Shown: positions 36,107 through 44,655 of the stretch, piece after piece
How positions within the stretch are numbered: position 1 is the stretch's first letter
Layout: each line of letters opens with the position of its first letter
Position numbers and translations under genes: made by a program
Source: Gammaproteobacteria bacterium
Lineage (GTDB): Bacteria > Pseudomonadota > Gammaproteobacteria > Steroidobacterales > Woeseiaceae
DNA length: 64,000 nt
Assembly: GCA_024640305.1 (NCBI GenBank)
Contig: JAHEFG010000043.1
Span: 248,001 to 312,000 of the forward strand
Reading direction: 5' to 3'
The notes under the pieces: generated by a model
Told to the model about the DNA's origin: nothing
Databases searched by the model: none
Seen by the model: only the letters and a program-made list of their open reading frames with translations

Positions 36107-36956
36107 GAATACTTTCGCGAGCGACGAGTTCGTCGATGAGCTCAAGCAGCTTCTGATAGGTGCCAGCCTCGGCACCACTGGTGCGATACTTGCCATTGAC
36201 CACGATGGTTGGTGTGCTCGCGATGCTGTAACGTCGCGTCAGATCAGAGGCGACCCGCATTTTCTGGTCGACTTCGAAGGAGTTCCAGGTGGCGTCGAAA
36301 TCGGCGGCACTGACACCAAAACGTTCGAACAGCTTCTGAATTGCAGCCTCAGACAACAGGCGGTTGTTACGGCGGTGAATCTCCTGGTACACGGCAGTGT
36401 TAAAAGCTGCGGCATCCTTGATGATGCCGTTGCGAGCCAGAACCTCGTTCGTGTAAAACATACGCCCGTGTAAGACGAGCATTTGGTTCCACATGACAGG
36501 GATCTGCACGAAACGCACATCGGCCGGCTTGTTCTCAACCCAACTCTTGATTATCGGCTCGAACGTGAAGCAGTGCGGACATTGATAGTAGAAAAACTCG
36601 GCGACCTCGACTTTGTCGGCTCCACCAAGCGTTGGCTGTGTCGGTACCAGCCGGACAAAATGTTCGCCTTCGGTATACTTCCATTGCTGTTGAGCAGGTT
36701 TGGTATCAGCTTGAGCAAGCAAAATGGATTGCTCACCAGCTTCCGGTTCTGCGGCAGACTCCTCAACGACCTCAAGTACCTCTTCGACGACTTCGTCAGG
36801 GGCGACCTCTTCGGTGATAGTCTCCACAGCTTCTGCTTCAACGGCTGGCTGTTCCTCGATGGCAGGAGTTGCTTGTTCTTCCTGGCCACACGCGGCCAGG
36901 AACAAAAGGACGATGCTAACGACCGACAGTTGTTTCATTACGGATAATTGCCTCAT
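36102..36956 (-). CDS. dsbA: DsbA-like thiol:disulfide interchange lipoprotein
   Basis: A 284-residue thioredoxin-fold protein with the CPHC active site (Cys126, Cys129) and a cis-Pro region at IASTPTIVVNG. It oxidises cysteines of exported proteins. Unlike soluble DsbA it has a lipobox (LFLAAC, Cys23) and an acidic Glu/Val/Ala linker (about 26-75) before the catalytic domain, so it is probably a membrane-tethered form. The ATG at 36956 overlaps the cytochrome stop; a second ATG at 36938 would also give the lipoprotein signal. Cotranscribed with cytochrome c4, as in Pseudomonas. Confidence 0.9.
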   Translation of the reverse strand: MRQLSVMKQLSVVSIVLLFLAACGQEEQATPAIEEQPAVEAEAVETITEEVAPDEVVEEVLEVVEESAAEPEAGEQSILLAQADTKPAQQQWKYTEGEHFVRLVPTQPTLGGADKVEVAEFFYYQCPHCFTFEPIIKSWVENKPADVRFVQIPVMWNQMLVLHGRMFYTNEVLARNGIIKDAAAFNTAVYQEIHRRNNRLLSEAAIQKLFERFGVSAADFDATWNSFEVDQKMRVASDLTRRYSIASTPTIVVNGKYRTSGAEAGTYQKLLELIDELVARESIR

Positions 36957-37585
36957 CAATGTAAGCCTTGTACATAAGAGGCGAGAGCCTCGATGTCGCC
37001 TGCGCTCAACCGCGAGGATATGTCGCGCATAATGCGGGTCTTGCCATCAGATGTTCGCGCGCCGGAGGCATAGTCTCGCAATTGCTTTGCAGTGTAAGTC
37101 GCATGCTGCCCCTGCACAGCCGGGTAGTTCGCCGCTGGATTACCGCGCCCCGATGGGCCGTGGCAGGCAAGACAGGCCGGGATGCCAGCGTCGGCATTGC
37201 CACCACGATAGAGCGCCTCGCCCTTACTGACAGTAGCCGGGTTGGCAACTGCCATTGCAGCGGCAGGCAGGCTCTCGAAGTAGACCGCGACATTGCGCAT
37301 ATCTTCGTCCGATAACATCATTGCCTGTGGCGCCATCAGCGGGTCAGTACGTAAACCGCCCTTGAAAGCATTCAACTGGGCGACGATATAGCTGGCGCTT
37401 TGCCCGGCTATATTTGGCCAGGTCGGAATGCTGCTGTTGCCCTCGGCGCCATGACAGGCTGTGCAAGTCATGGCTTTTGCCTTACCGGCATCAATCGAGC
37501 CGTCGACGAGACTTTCGGCACGAGCCTGGGCTGCGAACAGCGTGAATGCTGTTAGTACAATGATCGGAGCGAGATTTGGTTTCAT
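36956..37585 (-). CDS. Diheme cytochrome c4
   Basis: A 209-residue periplasmic diheme cytochrome. A signal peptide (PIIVLTAFTLFAAQARA) is followed by two CXXCH sites, CTACH (41-45) and CLACH (138-142), in two similar halves, each with a later methionine. It carries electrons to terminal oxidases. Start at 37585 (MKPNLAP) is chosen over an upstream in-frame start because it gives a clean signal peptide. Divergent from engB and overlapping dsbA, the classic gammaproteobacterial order. Confidence 0.92.
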   Translation of the reverse strand: MKPNLAPIIVLTAFTLFAAQARAESLVDGSIDAGKAKAMTCTACHGAEGNSSIPTWPNIAGQSASYIVAQLNAFKGGLRTDPLMAPQAMMLSDEDMRNVAVYFESLPAAAMAVANPATVSKGEALYRGGNADAGIPACLACHGPSGRGNPAANYPAVQGQHATYTAKQLRDYASGARTSDGKTRIMRDISSRLSAGDIEALASYVQGLH

Positions 37586-37766
37586 GTTTCTTTGTCCGTA
37601 TCTTCTTTGTGCTGGCCTGGGCCTGCGCAAGAGTTGTAGCGATAATTCGTACTCAAGTGATTGGCCAGTGACGGGCGGCGCGACCTTGAAACTGCCTTGC
37701 CGCGTGACGCCGAAGCCGTCAGACTAGCAGCCCCAAATTATACACAGAAATCCTGCGCATTCCCCC

Positions 37767-38363
37767 ATGTCACAGTACCCAGAAGCCCAATTTATCAAGA
37801 GCGCAAACGCCTTGAACCAGTTCGTGCCTGATGATGGCAGTGAGGTTGCGGTTGCGGGGCGCTCAAACGCAGGCAAGTCCAGCGCTATCAATGTCATCGT
37901 CAACAGGAGACAGTTTGCAAGGACAAGCAAGACACCGGGCAGGACTCAATTGGTCAATTTTTTCAGTCTGCGAGAGGGGCAGCGTCTCGTAGACTTGCCT
38001 GGCTATGGCTTCGCACGCGTATCGGACGCGATGCGGCGGCACTGGGGCGAACTGCTGAGCCAGTACTTCAAGTCGCGCCAGAGCCTCAATGGCTTGCTTT
38101 TGATCGTCGATATACGCCGCAAGCTTACGGATTATGACCGCCAGATGATGGCCTTCACCGACGAATCGCAACTGCCGATCCACATTCTGCTTACCAAGGC
38201 CGATAAGTTGAAAAGGGGGCAGATAGCTACCGCGGTTCTGCAGGTGCAAAAGGAAGTGGGTGACAGAGCCACTGTGCAGCCGTTCTCGGCGCTCAATCGG
38301 CAGGGTGAGGACGCAGCTCGTGCGATGCTGGAGAAATTCCTTTGCGCCGGGAATAAGAACTAA
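37767..38363 (+). CDS. engB: Ribosome biogenesis GTPase YihA/YsxC
   Basis: A 198-residue TRAFAC GTPase of the EngB family with the P-loop GRSNAGKSS (31-39), DLPGYGFA (G3) and TKADK (G4). Normal length. It assists assembly of the large ribosomal subunit. It converges with polA, with a 217-base gap that holds a candidate small RNA, the same arrangement as the engB-spf-polA locus of E. coli. Confidence 0.95.
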   Translation: MSQYPEAQFIKSANALNQFVPDDGSEVAVAGRSNAGKSSAINVIVNRRQFARTSKTPGRTQLVNFFSLREGQRLVDLPGYGFARVSDAMRRHWGELLSQYFKSRQSLNGLLLIVDIRRKLTDYDRQMMAFTDESQLPIHILLTKADKLKRGQIATAVLQVQKEVGDRATVQPFSALNRQGEDAARAMLEKFLCAGNKN

Positions 38364-38397
38364 AAAATACCCCGAGACACCAAAGTATCCCGGGGTA
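38362..38397 (-). terminator. Minus-strand intrinsic terminator downstream of polA
   Basis: On the minus strand TACCCCG (38397-38391) pairs with CGGGGTA (38374-38368), followed by six T residues (38367-38362). There is no T-tract in the plus direction, so it serves minus-strand transcripts: polA read-through or a separate small RNA. Confidence 0.8.
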
Positions 38398-38500
38398 AGA
38401 AGAAGCAACTGGCTTGGGGTCACCATGTTGCACGCCTGCTTAGGGAGGTAAACAGGCGAGTGACTAATGCACTCAGGATAATTGGAGTGTATTACGTCTC
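38362..38500 (-). ncRNA. Candidate small RNA at the Spot 42/ErsA locus
   Basis: Between polA and engB, on the strand of polA. The minus strand shows a hairpin with arms CGCCTG (38458-38453) and CAGGCG (38438-38433). Its loop holds ACCTCC (complement of 38444-38449), the anti-Shine-Dalgarno word. A single-stranded pyrimidine-rich TTGCTTCTTCTTACC segment and the terminator at 38362-38397 follow. E. coli Spot 42 and P. aeruginosa ErsA lie at this same locus. The 5' end is a guess and no primary-sequence match to either RNA is evident. It could instead be a polA 3' UTR. Confidence 0.4.
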
Positions 38501-38580
38501 CGGAGTTCCTCGTAAATCGTAACCAACTGATTTTTATTAAATTATTATCTAGACTGTGTCTAAACAGATGGTCCGGGTAT

Positions 38581-41274
38581 CTAGTGAGCCTCGTCCCAGT
38601 TGCTGCCCGTGCCCGCGTCAACACGCAGCGGCACGGAGAGCGTGGCGGCATTACACATAAGAGCAATAACCTGCTTCTTGACGGCGTCGACCGCCGCCTC
38701 CGGGACTTCGAATACGAGTTCGTCGTGTACTTGCATGATCATGCGCGCGCCTGAAGGATCTCTTTCGAGCCACTCGTGTACAGCCAACATGGCTTTCTTG
38801 ATGATGTCAGCGGCAGTTCCCTGCATTGGCGCATTGATCGCGCTGCGTTCTGCATATTGCCGGCGTTGTGCATTGCGCGCATTTATTTCCGGAAGATACA
38901 GGCGGCGACCAAACACGGTTTCGACATAGCCGAGCTTGCTGGCCGACTCCCGGATGTCATCCATGTACGCCTTGACGCCTGGGTAGCGATCGAAATAGAG
39001 GTCTACGTATTCCTGCGCCTGACCCCTCGGGATGCCGAGTTGTTTGCCCAGGCCGAAGGCCGACATGCCATACATCAAACCGAAGTTTATGGCCTTGGCC
39101 GAGCGGCGCTGATCGTCGCTGACCGCCTCGAGCTCAGTCTCAAACACTTCCGCTGCCGTCGCTCGATGCACATCGAGATCCGCAGCGAATGCACTCAGCA
39201 ATCCTTTGTCCCCGGACAGGTGGGCCATTATCCGCAGTTCGATCTGGGAATAGTCAGCAGCGAGCAGTACATGACCCTTCGGGGCGATGAAGGCCTGGCG
39301 AATTCGACGGCCCTCGGGCGTACGAATGGGGATGTTCTGCAAATTCGGGTCGGTGGATGACAGGCGGCCCGTGGCAGCGACGGCCTGATGATAAGACGTG
39401 TGCACGCGGCCCGTGCCAGGCGTAATTTGCAACGGTAGTTTTTCTGTATACGTACTTCTGAGTTTGCTGACACTGCGATAGTTGATGATAACGCGCGGCA
39501 GGTCGTAGTCTCCGGCCAGTTCCGTGAGCACATCTTCGGCGGTTGACGGCTGCCCCTTTGGGGTTTTGCGGATGACCGGTAACTCGAGCTTCTCAAACAG
39601 AATCTGCTGCAGTTGCTTCGGCGAGCCGAGGTTAAATGGACCACCGGCGAGTTCGTGAGCTTCATGCTCGAGCGACAACATAGTTTTGGCGAGCTCAGCA
39701 CTTTGTTTGGCAAGCATCTGACGGTCGATCAGCACTCCGGTCTCTTCCATCTCGAGCAGAACAGGAACCAGCGGTTGCTCGATATTGGTGTAGACATCAC
39801 GCAGCGAGTCGACTTCTCCAAGCTTGGACCACAAGGTCTCGTGCAGCTGCAATGTGATATCAGCGTCTTCAGCCGCGTAGGGGGCTGCGGTCTCGATATC
39901 AATCTGGTTGAACGTCAGTTGCTTGGCGCCTTTGCCGGCGACGTCCTCGAAATGGATGGTTTCCCGGCCCAGGTAAAGGCGCGCGGTGGAGTCCATGTCG
40001 TGTCGTGTCGCTACGCTGTTGAGAACGTATGATTCGAGCATTGAGTCGAATTGCATGCCCCGCAAGTGAATACCGTGGCGAGCGAGAACATGGGCATCGT
40101 ACTTGAGATGATGGCCTACTTTCTTGTGGTCGTTGCTTTCCAGAAAGCCGCGCAGTTTCTCGAGAGCCTCTTCACGTGGCAGTTGATCGGGGGCGCCAGG
40201 ATAGTCGTGGGCCAGCGGAATGTAAGCGGCTTCGCCGGCTTCGACACTAAGGGAGACGCCAACGACTTCGGCTGCCATGTAGTCAAGGCTCGTTGTTTCC
40301 GTGTCAAGAGCGACAAGATCGGCAGCTGTGATTTTTTCCAGCCAGCGCTCGAAAGCGGCCCAGGTGACAACCGTCTCGTAGTTTCCTTCAACGTGCTCGG
40401 CATCAGGTGGCGCCTCAGTTACTTGCTCATCGAGCCCTCTTAGCAGGGTGCGCAACTCGAAGCGTTTGTACAGATCGCGCAAACCGCCGGTATCGGGCTC
40501 AGTCGCCTTGAGGTCGTCCAGCGCGATCGGTAATTCGACGTCAACCCGAATCGTCGCCAGCTCCCGGGAAAGACGAAGCGACTCGATATTCTCGCGCAGA
40601 CTTTCGCCGACCTTGCCGGTAATTTCGTCTGCATGGTCGACAATGCCATCCGCACTTTCGTACTGATTGAGCCACTTGGCCGCAGTTTTTGCGCCGACCT
40701 TCGGTACGCCAGGAATGTTGTCAGAGGTATCGCCAACCAGAGCCAGGAAATCGATGATCTGCTCCGGCAGTACGTCGAATTTCGCCTTAACGCCATCGCG
40801 ATCCAAAACGGTGTCGTTCATGGTGTTTACGAGCGTGACGTTATCGTTGACGAGTTGAGCGAGATCCTTGTCGCCTGTCGATACCAATACCTTGAGCTTC
40901 TTTCCCGCGGCAGCATGGCACAGAGTGCCTATGACGTCGTCAGCTTCAACGCCATCGATCTGCAGCAACGGTAGCCCCATTGCTGTGATTGCCTGTAGCA
41001 ATGGCTCAACCTGTGCGCGCAGTTCGTCCGGCATAGGAGGGCGGGTAGCCTTATACTCGGCGTACAAATCATCACGGAATGTTTTGCCCGGCGCATCGAA
41101 AACGATACCCATCAGGGCCGTCGGCTGTTCGCGCCGCAGCTTGTTGATCATCGACAATACGCCGTGCAGGGCGCCGGTCGGCTCACCCTGCGCGTTGCTC
41201 AGGTTCGGCAATGCATGAAACGCCCGATACAGATAGGACGAGCCGTCAACAAGCACCAGGTCGACTGCGGACAT
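38581..41274 (-). CDS. polA: DNA polymerase I
   Basis: An 897-residue family A polymerase with all three domains. The 5'-3' exonuclease (about 1-290) has LVDGSSYLYRAFHA and DDVIGTL. The proofreading exonuclease (about 300-490) keeps the DxE motif in VALDTETTSLDY, so it is probably active. The polymerase (about 500-897) has LLAADYSQIELRI, the O helix RSAKAINFGLMYGM and QVHDELVFEV. It fills gaps in repair and removes Okazaki primers. It is 15 bases downstream of the LptM-like gene, at the end of the arginine unit, so it may be partly expressed from the arginine promoter. Confidence 0.97.
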   Translation of the reverse strand: MSAVDLVLVDGSSYLYRAFHALPNLSNAQGEPTGALHGVLSMINKLRREQPTALMGIVFDAPGKTFRDDLYAEYKATRPPMPDELRAQVEPLLQAITAMGLPLLQIDGVEADDVIGTLCHAAAGKKLKVLVSTGDKDLAQLVNDNVTLVNTMNDTVLDRDGVKAKFDVLPEQIIDFLALVGDTSDNIPGVPKVGAKTAAKWLNQYESADGIVDHADEITGKVGESLRENIESLRLSRELATIRVDVELPIALDDLKATEPDTGGLRDLYKRFELRTLLRGLDEQVTEAPPDAEHVEGNYETVVTWAAFERWLEKITAADLVALDTETTSLDYMAAEVVGVSLSVEAGEAAYIPLAHDYPGAPDQLPREEALEKLRGFLESNDHKKVGHHLKYDAHVLARHGIHLRGMQFDSMLESYVLNSVATRHDMDSTARLYLGRETIHFEDVAGKGAKQLTFNQIDIETAAPYAAEDADITLQLHETLWSKLGEVDSLRDVYTNIEQPLVPVLLEMEETGVLIDRQMLAKQSAELAKTMLSLEHEAHELAGGPFNLGSPKQLQQILFEKLELPVIRKTPKGQPSTAEDVLTELAGDYDLPRVIINYRSVSKLRSTYTEKLPLQITPGTGRVHTSYHQAVAATGRLSSTDPNLQNIPIRTPEGRRIRQAFIAPKGHVLLAADYSQIELRIMAHLSGDKGLLSAFAADLDVHRATAAEVFETELEAVSDDQRRSAKAINFGLMYGMSAFGLGKQLGIPRGQAQEYVDLYFDRYPGVKAYMDDIRESASKLGYVETVFGRRLYLPEINARNAQRRQYAERSAINAPMQGTAADIIKKAMLAVHEWLERDPSGARMIMQVHDELVFEVPEAAVDAVKKQVIALMCNAATLSVPLRVDAGTGSNWDEAH

Positions 41275-41289
41275 CAGGAAGGGACCGGG

Positions 41290-41466
41290 CTACTGCCTGT
41301 CGGAATCCTCGGCATCTTCGTCTTTTTCTTCGCTTGCTTTCGGTTCTTCAGGCGGTGCCTGAATCGAGCTGGGGTCGCCCGGAACGTACAACGGGCCACT
41401 CTGACCACAGCCAGCGATAAACAGGATAAGGAGCAGCATGCCAAGCGTTGCAGAAAATGAATTCAT
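41290..41466 (-). CDS. lptM: LptM-like small lipoprotein
   Basis: A 58-residue lipoprotein. The signal sequence (MLLLILFIAGC) ends in a lipobox with Cys20, directly followed by GQSGPLYVPGD, which matches the LptM/YifL family motif (CGxxGPLYxP). An acidic, Pro/Glu-rich tail follows. LptM assists disulfide maturation of the lipopolysaccharide translocon LptD in E. coli. Its usual neighbours are dapF and lysA; here it sits between argH and polA. ATG at 41466 is preferred over a TTG three codons upstream. Confidence 0.8.
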   Translation of the reverse strand: MNSFSATLGMLLLILFIAGCGQSGPLYVPGDPSSIQAPPEEPKASEEKDEDAEDSDRQ

Positions 41467-41513
41467 TTGAGTCAACCTGTTTGGAAGGTACGTCGAGTAT
41501 AAATCGCCACCGC

Positions 41514-42698
41514 TTACTTTGAATAGCGTTTAGCGACTTGCTTGTAGGCTGTGCGGAAAGGAATGCCCTCTTCCCGAACGAGACGGTATGCCTCTTCAGT
41601 GGCGAAAATGCCATCGTCCAGCCTGATGTTCTCCGGGCGAAACTTCATGCCATCCAGCAGGTAAGCCATGATGTCTACGCTATCTGCCGCCAGGTCAATG
41701 GCGCGAAACAGAGGCGCCTTGAGGCGCTGCAAATCACGTTGATAGCCAGATTGCAGTTTTGCGGTAATCATCAAGGCCTCGTCCAGGCAAGCGTGAGTTG
41801 TGGCCGATGACGCGCGCAACAACTCGAGCACATCCGGGTTACGTTTTTGCGGCATGATTGACGAGCCCGTCGTCACTTCTGGCGCCAGTGAGATGTAGGC
41901 AAACTCCTGCGTGTAAAACAGCAACAGGTCAGTGGCCATGCGACCGAGATCCTGCATCAGAAGAGTAATTTCAAACAGCAGTGTGCTTTCGGCTTTGCCG
42001 CGTGACAACTGCACTGACGTGACCGGTTCCTGCGTCGCAGAAAAACCGAGCTTGTCAGTAGTGACGTCGCGATCCAGGGGCAGGCCCGGAGTACCGTACC
42101 CTGCGGCGCTGCCGAGCGGGTTCTTGTTAATGCGCCGCTGCGCTGATTGCAGTCCGTCGACGGCGTCGCTGAATGCTTCGTCGAAACCACCACACCAAAG
42201 CGCGACCGTCGAGGGCATTGCATGCTGCATGTGCGTGTAACCGGGAATTTGCAGGTCGCCCTGTCGTTGGCTCAGTTGGCTGGCTGAGTCACGCAGATTT
42301 GTCACGCGTCCGGCAAGGTCGTCTGCCGCATCGCGAAGATACAGGCGCAATGCTGTTAGCACCTGGTCGTTTCGCGAGCGGCCGAGATGCAGTCTCGCGC
42401 CAGCGTCGCCGATTTCTTTGGTCAGCCGTGATTCGAGCGCGGTGTGCACATCCTCGTCCTCGAGGCTGATACTCCACTCGCCTTGAGAAAAATCTTTTTC
42501 AAGCGCAGTGAGGCCAGCGCAGATTGCAGCGCAATCTTCCGCACTGATGAGGTCAACTTTAGCCAGCATTTCGGCATGCGCGATGGATCCCCTGACATCG
42601 TAAGGTACCAGCCGTGCATCCAGACGATGGTCTTCGCCTGCGGTGTAGCGCAACACGCGCTCATCCAGCGGCAGGCCTTTTTCCCAAAGCCGACTCAT
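41514..42698 (-). CDS. argH: Argininosuccinate lyase, C-terminally short
   Basis: A 394-residue fumarase/ASL superfamily enzyme that splits argininosuccinate into arginine and fumarate. The signature GSSIMPQKRNPD, the RSRNDQ loop and the TPGYTHMQ-like IPGYTHMQHA are intact. It ends soon after IPFRTAYKQVAKRYSK, whereas family members I remember continue for roughly 50 more residues. The active-site regions are complete, so it may still be functional. It overlaps argB by 4 bases. Confidence 0.93.
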   Translation of the reverse strand: MSRLWEKGLPLDERVLRYTAGEDHRLDARLVPYDVRGSIAHAEMLAKVDLISAEDCAAICAGLTALEKDFSQGEWSISLEDEDVHTALESRLTKEIGDAGARLHLGRSRNDQVLTALRLYLRDAADDLAGRVTNLRDSASQLSQRQGDLQIPGYTHMQHAMPSTVALWCGGFDEAFSDAVDGLQSAQRRINKNPLGSAAGYGTPGLPLDRDVTTDKLGFSATQEPVTSVQLSRGKAESTLLFEITLLMQDLGRMATDLLLFYTQEFAYISLAPEVTTGSSIMPQKRNPDVLELLRASSATTHACLDEALMITAKLQSGYQRDLQRLKAPLFRAIDLAADSVDIMAYLLDGMKFRPENIRLDDGIFATEEAYRLVREEGIPFRTAYKQVAKRYSK

Positions 42699-43627
42699 GC
42701 GGAATCACCGCCTTGTTCGGCCGGCGTAAGCGCAGCGATGTCATTGACGACGAGCGTCCCGGTGCCTTCATTGGTGAAGACTTCGAGCAGAATACTGTCC
42801 GCTACTTTGTAGGATATGACGTGTACGCGCTTGACGCCGTTCGCAAGCGCTGCATCGATGGCGGCGGCCTTGGGCAACATACCGTCGGCTAGTTTTCCCT
42901 CGTCCCTGAGCTTGTCGAGGGCAGCCCGGTCGACATAGCTGATTAGCGATTGAGGGTCGTCGATATCCTCCAGGATGCCGGGCGCCCCCGTCGCGAGTAT
43001 GAGTTTCTCGGCATTAAGTTCGGCTGCAATTGCAGCCGCGACTGTATCGGCGTTGATGTTCAGCACGGTACCCGATTCGTCGCAGGACAAAGGACTAACG
43101 ACAGGCATCAGACCGTTATCGAGCTGCTTGACCAGAATGTCGGCATCGACCGATTCGATATCGCCAACGAATCCGTAGTCCACGGAAGACGCCCCTTCAC
43201 GCTCGACTGGCGGCCGACGGTGTGCCCGGATGAGTCCGGCATCAACACCGCTGATACCGACGGCCGGAATTTGCAGGTCCCTGCATGCGGCAAGAACACG
43301 CGTATTGATTTGACCATTGAGAACCATCGTTGCGACATCGAGCGATGGTCCATCTGTAACACGGCGGCCGTCGACGAATGTCGTGTCGAGTCCGAGTGCG
43401 GTTGCAAGCGCGGTTGATTGGGGACCACCGCCGTGAATCATCACGACCCGAATGCCCACCTGGTGCAAAATGCCGACCTGTTCCATAAACGCCTGGGTTC
43501 GGGCGGCGTCCGCGAAGATCTCGCCGCCGGCCTTCAGGACAAATACCTTGCCTTTGAAAAGGCGAATATAGGGTGCCGCGTGTTTCAGCGCCGAGACAAC
43601 AATGGCGCGGTCTTTACTGGCGGTCAT
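42695..43627 (-). CDS. argB: Acetylglutamate kinase
   Basis: A 310-residue amino acid kinase that phosphorylates N-acetylglutamate. Motifs: VLKAGGEIF, MIHGGGPQ, GRRVTD, and NINADTVAAAIAAEL near the ATP site. It has no C-terminal GNAT domain, so unlike the Xanthomonas-type fusion it cannot also be the acetylglutamate synthase. It overlaps argH and the carbamoyltransferase gene by 4 bases on each side. Confidence 0.94.
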   Translation of the reverse strand: MTASKDRAIVVSALKHAAPYIRLFKGKVFVLKAGGEIFADAARTQAFMEQVGILHQVGIRVVMIHGGGPQSTALATALGLDTTFVDGRRVTDGPSLDVATMVLNGQINTRVLAACRDLQIPAVGISGVDAGLIRAHRRPPVEREGASSVDYGFVGDIESVDADILVKQLDNGLMPVVSPLSCDESGTVLNINADTVAAAIAAELNAEKLILATGAPGILEDIDDPQSLISYVDRAALDKLRDEGKLADGMLPKAAAIDAALANGVKRVHVISYKVADSILLEVFTNEGTGTLVVNDIAALTPAEQGGDSA

Positions 43628-44631
43628 GACTGACCACCCAGCATCTGATGAAGCACGGCCATTTGTGCGAGCATCCTGTTGCGCGCTTCGTGGATTACGA
43701 CGCTGCGCGGTCCGTCGAGCACAGGTTCGCTAACGACGACGCCGCGCCGCACCGGAAGACAATGCATAAAGCGGCAATCGTCCTGAGCGTTTTCGAACCA
43801 GGGCTCGTCGACACACCAGTCGATAAGTTCGTTACGCAGTTTCTCGTCGCCTAGCCGGTCGCCATAACACTGTGTGGACGACCAGGACTTCGCGTAAATG
43901 ACCTGCGCATCCTGCATTGCTTCACGCCTGTCTTCTGTCTCACGCACAGAGCCACCGCTGGCCTCCGCGGCGTCCCTCGCCTGTTGCATGATGGCGTCGG
44001 GCAATTCGAAACCTTCCGGACGAAGTACCGTGACGTCCATGCCACGCTGCGCGGCCATACGCAGCGTTGAGGAGGGTACTGCCAGCGGCAGTGCCCGCGG
44101 ATGATAAGCCCAGCTCAGTACGAATTTGCCGCCGTTGGCCGGGACGCCGAGGTCATCGAGAGTCTTCCAGTCCGCGAGATTCTGGCACGGGTGGCCCATC
44201 GCGGACTCCATGTTGATGTAAGGCGTGTCGATTAAATCGGTGAGGGCGCGGAACTCCGTCTCGGCCATGTCCGCCTCCAGACTCTTGCGTTCAGCGAACG
44301 CACGAATACCAATAGCGTCACCGTAGGAAGCGATAACCGGAACGGCCTCGCGAATGTGCTCTGCCGCTGCGCCGTCCATGACGATGCCGGGACGGGTTTC
44401 GAGGCCGTGAATCGACATATCCGGTGAAATCACAAACGAGCCACCGCCGAGCCGCACCATCGCCGCCTGAAACGAGGCGAGCGTGCGTAATGACGGGCTC
44501 AGGAACAGCAGCGACAGGACCTTGCCCTGCAGCGCGTGTGGTTCCGGATGAGCATCAAGGCGGTTTGCGAGCTCCAGCAAAGCCTGAATTTCATCGTTAG
44601 TAAAGTCAGCAAGGTCGTTGAAGGCTTTCAT
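43624..44631 (-). CDS. argF': N-acylornithine carbamoyltransferase
   Basis: A 335-residue transcarbamylase. Carbamoyl-phosphate motif SPSLRTL (45-51), HPCQ (147-150) and HCLP (290-293) are present. Segments IVMDG..AEHI, WAYHPRALPLAVPSS and FMHCLPVRRG align by eye with N-acetylornithine (Xanthomonas) and N-succinylornithine (Bacteroides) carbamoyltransferases rather than ordinary ArgF. The product would be an N-acylcitrulline. At the position that distinguishes acetyl (Glu92) from succinyl (Pro90) enzymes, this protein has Ala90. The last Arg of SxRTR is Leu51. Acyl specificity is therefore uncertain. Confidence 0.88.
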   Translation of the reverse strand: MKAFNDLADFTNDEIQALLELANRLDAHPEPHALQGKVLSLLFLSPSLRTLASFQAAMVRLGGGSFVISPDMSIHGLETRPGIVMDGAAAEHIREAVPVIASYGDAIGIRAFAERKSLEADMAETEFRALTDLIDTPYINMESAMGHPCQNLADWKTLDDLGVPANGGKFVLSWAYHPRALPLAVPSSTLRMAAQRGMDVTVLRPEGFELPDAIMQQARDAAEASGGSVRETEDRREAMQDAQVIYAKSWSSTQCYGDRLGDEKLRNELIDWCVDEPWFENAQDDCRFMHCLPVRRGVVVSEPVLDGPRSVVIHEARNRMLAQMAVLHQMLGGQS

Positions 44632-44655
44632 CTATGTCTCTCTGGGTACTGGGTA

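Noticed and set aside
36483..36947. 154-codon plus-strand frame opposite the dsbA acidic linker
   Set aside because: Low-complexity complement of the Glu/Val-rich linker, no start signal.
38444..38470. Possible plus-strand small gene after GGGAGGT
   Set aside because: The following ATG opens only four codons before a stop. The GGAGGT word is better explained as the complement of an anti-Shine-Dalgarno loop.
37863..38666. 267-codon minus-strand open frame over engB and the polA 3' end
   Set aside because: It overlaps polA in another frame and engB on the opposite strand; its composition is not protein-like. The candidate RNA in this region is better supported.
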